This document shows positions 22,843 through 33,173 of a stretch of 64,000 nt of DNA, piece by piece. Every line of letters starts with the position of its first letter. Position 1 is the stretch's first letter. This DNA comes from Marinobacter salarius. GTDB lineage: Bacteria; Pseudomonadota; Gammaproteobacteria; Pseudomonadales; Oleiphilaceae. The notes under the pieces were generated by a model that was not told the origin of the DNA, searched no databases, and was given only the letters and a program-made list of their open reading frames with translations. Made by a program: the position numbers and the translations under genes. The stretch lies in NCBI GenBank assembly GCA_000831005.1, contig CP007152.1, positions 1,426,001 to 1,490,000 of the forward strand, written 5' to 3'.

Positions 22843-24266
22843 ATGACCCCTGTAATTGCTCTTGTCGGGCGCCCCAACGTGGGCAAATCGACACTGTTTA
22901 ATCAAATGACGCGGTCCCGGGATGCGCTTGTAGCGGATTTCCCCGGCTTAACCCGTGATCGTAAATACGGTGAGGGCAATTACGAAGGGCAGCGCTTTAT
23001 CGTGATTGATACCGGTGGCCTGACCGGGGGTGAGGAAGGCCTGGACGCTGAAATGGCCCGCCAGTCCATGCAGGCTGTCGAGGAAGCTGACATTGTCCTG
23101 TTTCTGGTAGATGGCAAGGCCGGCCTCAATGGCGGCGACGAACTGATTGCTGCCCATCTTCGGAAAACCGGCAAGCGGGCGCATCTGGTGGTCAACAAGA
23201 CGGATGGCCAGGACCCCGACATCGCCGCTTCCGATTTCTACGGCCTGGGCTTTGAGTCTACCTATCTGATTGCTGCCTCTCACAACCGGGGCATTCGCTC
23301 CATGCTGGAAGAGTTGCTGCCGTCCGAGGAAGAGCGCGAAGGGCAGGACCGTGCCGATCGTTATCCGGGCATACGCATTGGTATTGTCGGGCGACCGAAC
23401 GTGGGCAAGTCAACATTGGTCAACCGCATGCTCGGAGAGGACCGGGTGATCGTCTATGACATGCCCGGCACCACCCGGGATAGCGTTTACATCCCGTTTG
23501 AACGCATGGATAACCAGTACACACTGATCGATACGGCCGGTGTGCGCCGGCGCAAGAATGTCAGTGAGGTGGTGGAGAAGTTTTCCATCATCAAGACCCT
23601 CCAGGCTATCGACGACGCCCATGTGGTCATCCTGGTTATCGACGCCCGGGAAGGTCTGGTGGACCAGGATCTTCATCTGATTGGCTTTGTTCTGGATGCC
23701 GGCCGTTCCCTGGTGATTGCGGTCAACAAATGGGACGGCATGGACCCGGACGACCGGGCCAAGGTAAAAGAGCAGGTTCAGCGCCGCCTGGACTTTCTTG
23801 ATTATGCTGACAAGCACTACATATCTGCCCTTCACGGCTCCGGTGTGGGCGTCATGTACGATTCGGTTCACGCCTGCTATGAGTCAGCGATGGCCAAGTG
23901 GCCGACCAATCGCCTGACGGCCATCCTCCAGGATGCTACCGCCCAACACCAGCCGCCGCTTGTGCAGGGGCGTCGAATAAAGCTGCGGTACGCCCACCAG
24001 GGTGGGTCCAACCCTCCAGTGATTGTGGTGCATGGCAATCAGACTGACGCGTTGCCAGGGGCTTACAAACGCTATCTGGAGAATACCTTCCGTAAAGTGC
24101 TGAAGGTCAATGGTTCTCCCATTCGCTTCGAGTTCCGTTCCAGTGAAAACCCGTTCGCTAATAAGGTTAGCCGCTTACGCCGCGTCAGAAGGTCAAACAG
24201 GACAATGACCTGAAGAAAGGGCGGCCGGTACGGAAGAAAGCGCGAATGAAGAGCAAGAAACGCTGA
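22843..24266 (+). CDS. der: Double-GTPase ribosome assembly factor Der (EngA), frame break near the C-terminus
   Basis: Der is essential for 50S ribosome assembly. Two G domains are present: GRPNVGKS near residue 8 with NKTDG, and a second GRPNVGKS near 185 with NKWDG. A KH-like domain follows. Near 24174 one C is missing; adding it (cgccttacg) replaces a short wrong end with [20 protein letters not shown] and the basic tail [10 protein letters not shown], giving 474 residues with a typical lysine/arginine-rich C-terminus. The stop is then at 24264-24266. Confidence 0.92.
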
Positions 24267-24309
24267 AACGATCCGACCGTCGGGGCAGCGCCAGGCAGTC
24301 GGTGCTGCA

Positions 24310-26722
24310 TCAAAGGGCGCGATGGTTGGTCTTTAGCCACTCCTGAAACTCGTTTTCGGGCATCGGCCTGCTGTAGAAATAGCCTTGTGAATAGTCACAG
24401 CCTTCCTGTTGCAGGAAGTGTGTCTGGGCTTCTTCTTCCACGCCTTCTGCAATTACACTCAAGCCAAGACTGTGGGCCATGTTGATGATGGCCTTCACCA
24501 GCGAGGCGTCCTCCCGCTCCTTCATCACGTCCTGGACAAAGGATTTGTCGATTTTCAGGGTATCGAAAGGGTAGCTCTTGAGGTAGCTGAGCGCCGAATA
24601 GCCGGTACCGAAGTCATCAACTGACAGGCGAATGCCGGATTGATCGAGTTGCCGCAGGATATCGGCGGTTTCTATGGTGTTATCAAGGATCAGTCGCTCA
24701 GTGATTTCCAGTTCCAGTTGCTGGGGGGGCAAACCGCTGGCTTTGAGAGCATTCATGACGGTGTCGACAAAGCCCGGATCCCTGAATTGCCTGGGAGATA
24801 CGTTGACTGAAATGCCGATGTCCGTACCAGTGGACTCTTTCCAGCGTATGGCCGCCAGGCAGGCTTCCCGTAACACCCATTCACCAATCGGCGTTATCAG
24901 GCCGGTTTCTTCCGCCAGGGGTATAAACCGGTCGGGCATGACCATACCCATACCGGGGTTATTCCAGCGCAGCAGGGCTTCGGCAGAGCACAGTTGTCCG
25001 GACTCAGTGCGAACAATGGGCTGGTAGTAGAGCTCAAACTCTTTTTGCTCCAGGGCCCGGCGCATCAGCGATTCCATCTGCAGCCGTTCATGGGAGACTT
25101 CCGTCATTTCCGGAGCAAAGAGAGCATAGGCACTTTTACCCTTGTGTTTGGCCTGGTACATGGCGGCATCGGCGTGCTGAAGCAGGGTGCCGCTGTTATC
25201 GGAGTCGTTCGGGAAAACGGAGATACCGATACTGGTGGTTACGAACACTTCCTGGCCATTCAGCAGGTAAGGAGGGGCAAAGGTCTTGAGGATACGCTCT
25301 GCGACCTGTGACGTCGCCTCGGGGCCCGTCAGGCCGGGCAATATTACCAGAAACTCATCACCACCAAGCCTGGCGACGGTGCTGGTACCCCGAAGGCAGC
25401 TGGAAATCCGTCGTGCGGCCTCTATCAGGAGGTTATCGCCGGCGTCGTGCCCAAGGGTATCGTTGATGTGCTTGAAGTTGTCCAGGTCGAGAAACATCAC
25501 GCCAACCAGGGAGCTTTCGCGTCTTGCCTGGGCCAGGGCCAGCTTCAGGCGATCCAGGGCGAGCATCCGGTTGGGAAGCCAGTCAGGATGTCGTAGTTAG
25601 CCTGTCTGAGCAGTTGTTGCTCGTAGCGCTTGCGAATGCTGATATCTTCGCCAAGAATCAGGTAGCCGGTGGCTTCGCCCTTGGAATTCTTGATGGGGGT
25701 TACGATCAGTTGTTCCCAGAAGCGCTCACCGTTCTTGCGAACGCTGTTGATTTCCCCCTGCCAGACCCCCACGCGTTGGACCTGAAGTCGGATGGATTGC
25801 CACAGTTGGCGGTTTTCTCGATGGGCCTGTGCATCCTCGGATAGCACGCCCGGGTGTTTTCCGGCGATGGTGGCTGCGTCGTAGCCGGTGAGCTGGCTGA
25901 ATTTCTGGTTGGCGTATTCGATACGCCACTGGCGATCACAAATCAGCACCGATGACGGGCTTTGCTCAATCGCCTTGGAGAATTTTCGGATTTCCTGGGC
26001 ATCGCGCTCCTGTCGTTCGAGGTCATCGTTGAGACGTTCCCGCATCTGGTTGATGGCAACGGTGACCTGGGCCAGTTCGTCATTTCGATTCAGTTGGGTG
26101 TCCGGTCGGTCCAGTTCAAGCGGGTCTGACAGGTTGTTGAGTGAGAAATTGCGGGCGTAGTTGGCATGGTGGTCAGGTGCCGCGCAATGAAGTGCTGGAA
26201 AATCCAGATGATCAGGATCGAAACGAAAAAGGTCTTCAGGAACTGGGTGGTCAGCACCACTACGACTTTTTGGCGCATGTCCGAGAACACCCGCTTCAGA
26301 TCGGCGGTGATGGTCAACTGACCCAAACTGAACATTTCATCACCCTGGTGGGTGAGCTTGAACGTATGGCTGATTGTCTGGGCGTTGCGAGGGATTTCGC
26401 CCATGACCAGTTCGGAATCCGGTTCAATTTTGAGGCGTAGGTGAACGATGTCTGGCAGGCTGAGTATGCCTTCGAGCTGGGTCTGTAGGAGTTTCTGATC
26501 CAGCGCCCATAGGCTGCGGGCCAGACTGGAGGTATAGCCGGTTTCGACAACCATCATGCGCCTGTCGATCTGCGACAGGTCCTTCCGGTAATCCGAGTAT
26601 ATCTGGATAGCTGAAGAGATGAGCGTGAACAACGAGCTGAACAACAGGATGTATGCGAGCAGCCTGAAGGACAGGGGAGACCCGGTTCGAAATCGTTGCA
26701 GGCGAGTCAACAGTTTTTGCAT
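24310..26722 (-). CDS. Membrane PAS-GGDEF-EAL cyclic-di-GMP protein (two frame breaks in this sequence)
   Basis: The likely role is making and/or breaking cyclic-di-GMP. Reading from 26722: a membrane helix (LLAYILLFSSLFTLISSAI), a periplasmic domain of about 130 residues, a second helix (FLKTFFVSILIIWIFQHFI), a HAMP-like linker, a PAS domain (IEQSPSSVLICDRQWRIEYAN), a GGDEF domain with ARLGGDEFLVIL, and an EAL domain with AEALLRW plus the DDFGTGYSALSYLKS motif. Both active-site signatures are intact. Breaks near 26165 (one G on the coding strand) and 25578 (one C) are repaired by single bases (TTMANYARNFS, DILTGLPNRML), giving 804 residues. The periplasmic ligand is unknown. Confidence 0.88.
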
Positions 26723-26968
26723 GTCCTATACTTCGGCCACCCTGGCAGGTTTCAATGAGCATGGTCAGACGGTGTTCTCAGGACTATAGCAGCAGTTTCT
26801 TGCAAATGCCTCGCAAATACAGGAAAAATCGGGAGAAATGTGTCACTGTTCAGGATTTGTTAATGTCTTGGGAGCGGGCGGTGATCGGGGGTGTTGGACG
26901 CCTGCGCATGCAGGGCTGATCGATTGGGAGTGCAGAGTGGACCTGCAAAGAAAAAGAAGCTGAAAAAA

Positions 26969-27043
26969 TGGCGTCCCCTAGGGGGTTCGAACCCTGTTGC
27001 CGCCGTGAAAGGGCGGAGTCCTAGGCCACTAGACGAAGGGGAC
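26969..27043 (-). tRNA. tRNA-Glu (anticodon TTC), one base short in the T-stem
   Basis: The gene reads from 27043 and has the acceptor GTCCCCT pairing with AGGGGAC, discriminator G and an encoded CCA. The anticodon loop CTTTCAC gives anticodon TTC (27007-27009). It is 75 bases, one less than the usual 76. The 5' side of the T-stem reads AGGG, where AGGGG is needed to pair with CCCCT. This looks like the same homopolymer loss seen in the protein genes nearby. Confidence 0.9.
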
Positions 27044-27081
27044 GCATCGCTTCAAAAGCTTGCCTCGTCGAGGTGGCGCGT

Positions 27082-27110
27082 ATATTAAGTAAGGCGATAC
27101 GAGCTGTCAA
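27082..27110 (-). promoter_or_regulatory. Promoter for tRNA-Glu
   Basis: On the minus strand, TTGACA (27110-27105) and TAATAT (27087-27082) are 17 bases apart, a near-consensus sigma-70 promoter upstream of the tRNA. Confidence 0.75.
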
Positions 27111-27192
27111 ACGGTTTTTAAAAAAAATAATAGCTTTCGCGAGCACAGCAGGTTGGTCGAGGAAGCTGCCCTGAGCCTTTCCGAGGACCGCC

Positions 27193-28098
27193 TCAGTACC
27201 TTACCGAATCCGCCAGGGCTGGGCCCAATTCAGGATACTGGAAATGGAACCCTTCGGCTTCGAGTCTTTCGGGTATGGCCATTTGGCCGGTCAGTAACAA
27301 CCGGGACATTTCGCCCAGCGCCAACTTAAGGACCGGACTTGGTGCCGGGAAAATGGCCGGCCGGCCCAAAACGCCGGCAAGACACTTTGTAAACTGCCGG
27401 TTGGTGACCGGGTTGGGGCTCACGACGTTGTAGGGGCCGTTGGCCTTGTCGGATTCGAGCATCCAGACAAGCGCTGCGACCACGTCGTCCCGGTGAACCC
27501 ATGGCATGAACTGTTCGCCGTCGCCAAGTCGTCCCCCAAGACCCAGGCGGAAGGGTAGAAGCATGCGCTGCAGGAAACCGCCACCGGGGCCGGCAACAAT
27601 CCCCGTCCGCGACAGGCATACGCGAACGCCGTCAGCCTCCAGGCTCAGAGCTTCCTGTTCCCAGTCACGGCACATGCGATGAGTGAATTCGTCATGGGGC
27701 AACGTTTGCTCAGTCACGCGTTCACGGCCCTGGTCGCCGTAGAAACCCACCGCAGAACCGGACACCAGCACGCGCGGGAGTGATTCCCAGCTCCTTATCA
27801 CGTTCGCCAGGAGGCTAGTAAGGCCGATACGGCTGTCCCGCAGTTCCTGTTTGCGGCGATCGGACCACCGTTTATCGGCGATGCCTTCGCCAGCCAGGTT
27901 GATAACCGCGCCGAACCCCGGGTGGCCTCGTAGCAGCTCGAGATCTCCCAACGCCTCTACACGTCCACAAAGAGCCTGAACGTTTGCTGTGGACTGTCTG
28001 CTGAAGACGGTTGGGGCGTAGCCTTTGCTGATCAGTTGTTGGCACAATGATTGGCCGATGAATCCGGTGCCTCCGGTGATCAGAATCCGATTATCCAT
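27193..28098 (-). CDS. TIGR01777-type NAD-dependent epimerase/dehydratase (YfcH-like)
   Basis: The 301-residue protein is a short-chain (extended SDR) family member. The Rossmann motif is ITGGTGFIGQSL near residue 6. It also shows NLAGEGIADKRW, SGSAVGFYGD and PWVHRDDVVAALVWMLES, which are typical of the YfcH/TIGR01777 group. A C-terminal DUF1731-like part follows (FPAPSPVLKLALGEMSRLLL). Substrate unknown. It is probably co-transcribed with nothing essential; the CbiX-like gene lies upstream on the same strand about 55 bases away. Confidence 0.85.
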   Translation of the reverse strand: MDNRILITGGTGFIGQSLCQQLISKGYAPTVFSRQSTANVQALCGRVEALGDLELLRGHPGFGAVINLAGEGIADKRWSDRRKQELRDSRIGLTSLLANVIRSWESLPRVLVSGSAVGFYGDQGRERVTEQTLPHDEFTHRMCRDWEQEALSLEADGVRVCLSRTGIVAGPGGGFLQRMLLPFRLGLGGRLGDGEQFMPWVHRDDVVAALVWMLESDKANGPYNVVSPNPVTNRQFTKCLAGVLGRPAIFPAPSPVLKLALGEMSRLLLTGQMAIPERLEAEGFHFQYPELGPALADSVRY

Positions 28099-28154
28099 TG
28101 CTGCTCGCTCCTGGGTCGGTTAATGGTCGGCTATTGATAGTTGTCGGTGATGGG

Positions 28155-28541
28155 TTATGCCGGCTGTTTGTGGCTGTCGAGTTCGTGGATCACAACGTCA
28201 CGAATGGCTTTCCCCAGTTCGGGATTCTCACCGATGGGTGGTGCAAGCGTAATGCTGACCTCGTGTTGGCTTTGTAGCCCCTCGATCATCGCGGGAACGT
28301 CTTTTCTGAGATGACGGCCCGCCGCCAGGAATAGCGGCACGACGGTATACTGTCGGACGCCTTCACTTGCTCCCTCGCTGATAACCGTATCTAGGGAGGG
28401 CTCTGCCAGTTCCATATAGGCAATGCGGGACCCGGGTACAGATTCAAGTGTCGGGGTTGCCAATGCTTCGAACGTCCGGCACCAGCGCTCATCGCTGCTT
28501 CCATGGGCAAGTAGGATTATTCGGGGAGCTTCTCCGTTCAT
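28155..28541 (-). CDS. Small CbiX-like sirohydrochlorin chelatase family protein
   Basis: The 128-residue protein matches the small single-domain CbiX/SirB type: the N-terminal LLAHGSSDERW with the metal-binding histidine, and VVPLFLAAGRHLRKDVP with the second histidine. Such proteins insert Co or Fe into sirohydrochlorin. No cobalamin or siroheme gene is next to it, so the metal and the pathway cannot be told from this window. Confidence 0.8.
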   Translation of the reverse strand: MNGEAPRIILLAHGSSDERWCRTFEALATPTLESVPGSRIAYMELAEPSLDTVISEGASEGVRQYTVVPLFLAAGRHLRKDVPAMIEGLQSQHEVSITLAPPIGENPELGKAIRDVVIHELDSHKQPA

Positions 28542-28636
28542 AGTATCTCCTGGTATGAATAAAAGCTGGGATAGTAATCTAAAGTGTAGCAGCCGCAGGC
28601 TGCCACTGTGCTGCTCGATGACGATAGGATGGGTAT

Positions 28637-29239
28637 ATGTTCGATTGGAAAGAGATTCTGGATTTCTGGTTTGGTGAACTTGATGAGCACGGCCTGCCGG
28701 ACAGCTTTCACAGGAATCGCTGGTTCCGTTCCACGCGTGCCTTCGACCAGGAAATCCGGCGACGCTTCCTGTCGATGGTCCTTTTTGCGTCAGAGGACGG
28801 TCTGCGGCACTGGCGCAAGACGGCCGGTGGGGCTCTTGCAGAGATCATCCTGCTGGATCAGTTCACACGGAATATACATCGGGGCGGAGCGCTGGCGTTT
28901 TCCAATGACCGGTTGTCTGTACAGCTCTGTAAGGCAGCGATGCGTGATGGACAGGACATGGAATTGCCCCCGGTAAAGCGGGGCTTCCTCTATATGCCGC
29001 TGCAGCACTCGGAAAAACGTGAGGATCAGGATCTGTCTGTGGAGTGTTACTCGCAATTGGCCGCCGCTACCGATGGCATTGTCGGAGATTTTATGGAGAG
29101 TTTTCTACAATCCGCCCGTGACCATCGGGATATCATCCACCAATTCGGCCGTTTTCCACACCGCAACCAGGCACTGAAACGCTCCTCGAGCCCGGAGGAG
29201 CAAGCCTACCTGACCAACGGTAAGCGCTTCGGCCAATAA
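28637..29239 (+). CDS. DUF924 family protein
   Basis: The 200-residue protein has the marks of DUF924: WKEILDFWFGEL at the start, W-F-R-S in RNRWFRSTRAFDQEI, the motif EIILLDQFTRNIHRG, FLYMPLQHSE, and an ending with FGRFPHRNQALKR. The family is soluble, helical and TPR-like; its function is not established. It is divergent from the CbiX-like gene, with about 95 bases between their starts. Confidence 0.85.
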   Translation: MFDWKEILDFWFGELDEHGLPDSFHRNRWFRSTRAFDQEIRRRFLSMVLFASEDGLRHWRKTAGGALAEIILLDQFTRNIHRGGALAFSNDRLSVQLCKAAMRDGQDMELPPVKRGFLYMPLQHSEKREDQDLSVECYSQLAAATDGIVGDFMESFLQSARDHRDIIHQFGRFPHRNQALKRSSSPEEQAYLTNGKRFGQ

Positions 29240-29400
29240 ATGCCTTCAAATCCGTTCAACAGGCCGGAACTGCCAAGCCCATCAAGGTTTCATGGCGCCT
29301 TATGCGGCAGAATTTACAAAAACTAACAAGAATCAGGCTTCGCTGCACAGGTCTCAGGGCCATTGCAGGCGGCCGGCGATCGAAACAAGGAAAACCAGCC

Positions 29401-30143
29401 ATGGGGCAGTTACAGAACCCCGCACTCCAGGCGAACAGTGAACTGCCGGAGAACCGATTACTTCGGCAGTCGATTCGCTACAGGGGGCGCAAGACCTTAC
29501 GTGTAAAAAGCGAGCTACGGCGTCTTAAAATCCTGGAGGCGACCCTTCGAATTGCAGCTCGTGACGGTTTGCGAGGCATCAAGCATCGAGCTGTTGCGAG
29601 GGAAGCGAAAGTGCCTCTGGCCGCCACCACCTATTACTTTCGCGATATTCATGAATTGATCAGTGACTCATTCATGCTTTTCGCTGAAAAAGCCCGGGAC
29701 AATCTTGATGGCTTTTATGACACCATCAATCTGGTGCTGGATACCACCCCTGCAGAAACCCTTCGGCGCAATGGTCCCCAACGCAAGGAATTGGCTGCGC
29801 GTTTGTCGGTAATATCGACGGCCTACCTCCATGAGCAGTTTACAAAGCGAAGGCAGCAGATGCTGGCGGAGCAGGTGTTCCTTATGGAAGCGCTAAGGGA
29901 TGACCGTCTTGCGGGCCTGGCAAGAAGCTATCGTGAAGCCTGGACCGCAGCCTGCGGCAGATACTGAAGCGGCTGGATTCGCCATCACCGGAGAGAGACG
30001 CAACGCTGCTGGTGAATGTCACTCTGGGTATGGGATATGATTCTTTACTCAACGATCAGCGTGTGGATTACGCTGCACTGTCTGAGACCGTTGCGCGCGT
30101 GATCGGGTTGGCGTTAGGCGAACAGGAGATCGTACCGGTCTGA
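29401..30143 (+). CDS. TetR-family transcriptional regulator (frameshifted in this sequence)
   Basis: A TetR-type DNA-binding domain lies after about 45 charged residues: ILEATLRIAARDGLRGIKHR, then VAREAKVPLAATTYYFRDIHEL, the recognition-helix region. The C-terminal domain is all-helical with no obvious ligand clue. ATG 29401 is preferred over upstream codons because AAGGAA lies about 10 bases before it. Near 29940 one C is missing (gcctgg for gccctgg); the repair continues the protein as REALDRSLRQILKRLD to a stop at 30141-30143, 247 residues. No neighbouring operon tells what it controls. Confidence 0.8.
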
Positions 30144-30175
30144 ATATGGGGATGAAAAAGGTCCTGAAAAAAGAG

Positions 30176-30203
30176 TTGACGAACCAGGATGAATCCGTAG
30201 AAT
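30176..30203 (+). promoter_or_regulatory. Promoter for tRNA-Gly
   Basis: TTGACG (30176-30181) and TAGAAT (30198-30203) with a 16-base spacer, 17 bases before the tRNA. Confidence 0.7.
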
Positions 30204-30220
30204 ACGCGTCCGTTGATCAA

Positions 30221-30296
30221 GCGGGAATAGCTCAGCTGGTAGAGCACAACCTTGCCAAGGTTGGGGTCGCGAGTTCGAATCTCGTTTCCCGCTCCA
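30221..30296 (+). tRNA. tRNA-Gly (anticodon GCC)
   Basis: A 76-base gene with acceptor GCGGGAA, D-arm AGCTCAGCTGGTAGAGC, anticodon GCC at 30254-30256 in the loop TTGCCAA, T-arm GAGTTCGAATCTC, and an encoded CCA (GCTCCA end). It has its own promoter and terminator. Confidence 0.97.
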
Positions 30297-30302
30297 GATT
30301 CC

Positions 30303-30340
30303 AAAAACCCGGTCTTTTCGAAAGGAAAGGCCGGGTTTTT
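30303..30340 (+). terminator. Terminator after tRNA-Gly
   Basis: AAAAACCCGG...CCGGGTTTTT forms a hairpin extended by CTTT/AAAG pairs, with a T-run on the plus strand. Confidence 0.85.
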
Positions 30341-30436
30341 CATTTTTAGCCTGCAAGCCACAGTCTTCACACCCTGTTCTCGGTTATACTGCCAGGTCAT
30401 ATTGGATGCCTTGTCGTCAGTGTTTCGGGAGCGCCC

Positions 30437-31244
30437 ATGCAGGTACATTCGTTGTATGTCTATCCGGTCAAGTCCCTGGCCGGAATCCAGGTTTCTTCAT
30501 TCCTTCTGGACGAGTTCGGTCCGGCCGATGACCGTCGCTGGATGATCGTTGATTCCGAGCGCGAGTTCGTTACCCAGCGAAGCAATCCGGAACTCGCCAT
30601 GATCAAAGCCCGGTTGGACTCAGGTCAGGTCTTTGTCGATATACCGGGGGAGGGCGAGTTTCCATTGTTGCCGGACACTGAGGAGTGTCGTGTCAGGGTC
30701 TGGCGGGACTGGGCGAAAGCGGTGTACGGAGAGGACAAGGCATCTGCTGCGCTGTCCCGCTACTGTGGCCAGACATTTCGCTTTGTGTATATGCCCGAGG
30801 AAACCTTCCGCCGCGTTGATGCGAGCCGGGTTACCGAGTATCGTCGGGTCAGCTTTGCCGATGGTTTTCCATTCCTGATCACCAACTTGCGTCCCTTGAA
30901 GAGCTGAACACGCGCCTTGATTCGGCATCGATATGCGAAGGTTCCGGCCGAACATTGTTGTTGAGGGCGCGGGGGCCTGGGATGAGGACAACTGGACATC
31001 TGCACGCATCGGGGAAACGGCATTCACGCTGGTAAAGCCCTGTTCCCGCTGTGTTATGACCACCGTGGATCCGGACCAAGGCGTAAAGTCCGTAGATCTG
31101 CAGCCTTTAAGGATGCTTGGAACCTATCGGCGAACCTCTGACGGCGTCATTTTCGGAATGAACGCCATTCATGAATCGGACGGGACCATCCGGGTCGGTG
31201 ATCCGATTACTCTGCAAACGACTGCCACAACGGAGAATCAGTAA
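30437..31244 (+). CDS. MOSC-domain protein, YcbX-like (two frame breaks in this sequence)
   Basis: The protein has the MOSC N-terminal beta-barrel (VHSLYVYPVKSLAGIQV, DRRWMIVDSEREFVTQR) and the MOSC core (RFRPNIVVEGAGAWDEDNW, with the conserved cysteine in KPCSRCVMTTVDPD). MOSC proteins handle molybdenum-cofactor sulfur or reduce N-hydroxylated compounds. Breaks near 30886 (C) and 30926 (C) are repaired to ITNLASLEELNTRLDSAIDMRRFRP (two joined parts), giving 269 residues. The C-terminal 2Fe-2S ferredoxin domain of E. coli YcbX is absent; the protein ends after GDPITL. It is one base upstream of the uup GTG. Confidence 0.85.
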
Positions 31245-31245
31245 C

Positions 31246-33173
31246 GTGCCATTGTTAACGCTGGATGCCGTATCCCTTGCTTTTGGCATGCAGCCATTGC
31301 TCGACCAAGCCTCTATGACCATCGAGGCAGGTGAACGTTTGTGTCTTCTTGGCAGGAATGGCGAGGGAAAATCCACACTACTGAAGATCGTCAGCGGTGA
31401 GGTAACGGCGGACGGCGGTGTTGTCCGGCTGGACGACGGTGCGGTGTTGTCAGTGCTGCCCCAGAATCTCCCCGTCAATGATACTCGAACCGCGTATGAG
31501 GCCGTTTCCGGTGCTTTCCCGGAGACCGGGGAATTGCTCGCGGAATTTCATCGGTTGTCCCAGACTGCGGATGAAGCCAGCCTGGACCGGCTGATGAAAG
31601 TACAGGAGCGCCTTGAGGCGCTGGATGGCTGGCGTCTGGACCAGAAAGTCGGCGCCATCCTCGAGCAATATGGCATCGACCCGGAGCAGCGTCTGAACAC
31701 GCTTTCCGGCGGTTGGCAGCGACGTGTCCTGTTGGCGCGTGCCTGGTGACCGAGCCGGATATTCTGTTGCTGGATGAGCCTACCAACCACCTGGATGTGC
31801 CCGCCATTGCCTGGCTGGAAGAGGCCCTTGGTCAATTCCGTGGCGCGATTCTGTTTGTCAGCCACGACCGCGCGTTTATACGCCGCATGGCCACGCGGAT
31901 CGTGGAACTGGACCGCGGGCACCTGGTGAGTTTTGCCGCTACGTACGACCGCTATCTGGACCTAAAGGAAAAGGCTCTGGAGGAGGAAGATCGCCAGAAT
32001 GCGTTGTTCGACAAGCGGCTAAAACAGGAAGAGGCGTGGATACGCCAGGGGATCAAGGCTCGTAGGACCCGCAATATGGGCCGGGTGAGGGCGCTAAAGG
32101 CCATGCGTGAAGAACGCCAGCAACGTCGCGAACGCGGTGGAACTGCGAGCTTTTCGGTGGAAGACGCCGCCCGTTCCGGAAAACTGGTGGTGGAAGCCAG
32201 TGATGCCGGATTTGCCTATCCTGATGGTGCCGCGGTCATTCGCGACATGAACATGACGGTCCTCAGGGGCGATAAGATTGGCCTCGTTGGTGAAAATGGT
32301 ACCGGGAAGACCACCCTGGTCCGGCTAATGCTGGGAGACCTGAAGCCCACAGATGGCCGAATTCGCCTCGGCACCAATTTGCAGATCGCTTACTTCGACC
32401 AGCTCCGGGGTGAGCTCGACCTTGAACGCAATGCGCTGGATAACCTGTCCGAGGGGCGGGAGTTCATCGAAATTAACGGCCAGAGCAAGCACGTACTGGG
32501 ATATCTGCAGGAATTTTTGTTCAGCCCGGAACGGGCGCGGTCCCCTGTGCGTGTCTTTTCCGGGGGTGAGCGTGCGCGTCTTCTTCTTGCCAAGCTCTTC
32601 AGTAAGCCTGCCAATATCCTGGTGCTGGATGAGCCGACCAATGATCTGGACGTGGAGACCCTGGAGTTACTTGAATCCCGGCTGGTGGAATTTGCCGGTA
32701 CTGTGATCGTTATCAGCCACGACCGCGAGTTCCTCGATAACGTCGCTACTGATACGGTGTTCCTGGACGGCTCTGGCAGAGTCGCGGAGTTTGTCGGTGG
32801 GTATACCGATTGGCGGAGGCAGGGTGGCCGGTTCCCTTCTGAGGGGGTAAGCCGAAAGGCCACCAAGCCGCCAAAGAACCAGAGCCCAGTGCCGGAAAAG
32901 AAGCCGGAAACGCCCGCAGTGGCAGACACCAAAAAAACAAAACCCGTAAAACTCAGCTACAAACTGAAGCTTGAACTGGAAAAACTTCCGGGCCAGATTG
33001 AAGAGCTGGAGGCGGAACTGGAAAAGCTTCGGGCACAGATTTCCGATCCGGAATTCTACTCCGGGCCCGCTGAGAGCGTCTCCACGACCCTGGCGGACCT
33101 CGGGGACAAGGAAGCCCACCTGGAGAAGGTCATCGAGCGCTGGATGGAGCTGGAAGAACAGGCGAATCAATGA
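31246..33173 (+). CDS. uup: ABC-F ATPase Uup (frameshifted in this sequence)
   Basis: Uup is a soluble ABC-F protein without membrane domains; members act on ribosomes, and Uup also affects genome stability. Two ATPase modules: Walker A GRNGEGKST and signature LSGGWQRR, then Walker A GENGTGKTT and signature FSGGERAR, each followed by LDEPTN. The C-terminal extension is basic then coiled-coil (LKLELEKLPGQIEELEAELE), which in Uup binds DNA. GTG 31246 (PLLTLDAVSLAFG) is the start by homology. Near 31742 one C is missing (gcctggtg for gccctggtg), restoring LLARALVTEPDILLLDEP and 642 residues. Confidence 0.93.

Noticed and set aside
26891-27088. Small open frame across the tRNA-Glu gene
   Set aside because: It covers the tRNA on the opposite strand and has no RBS.
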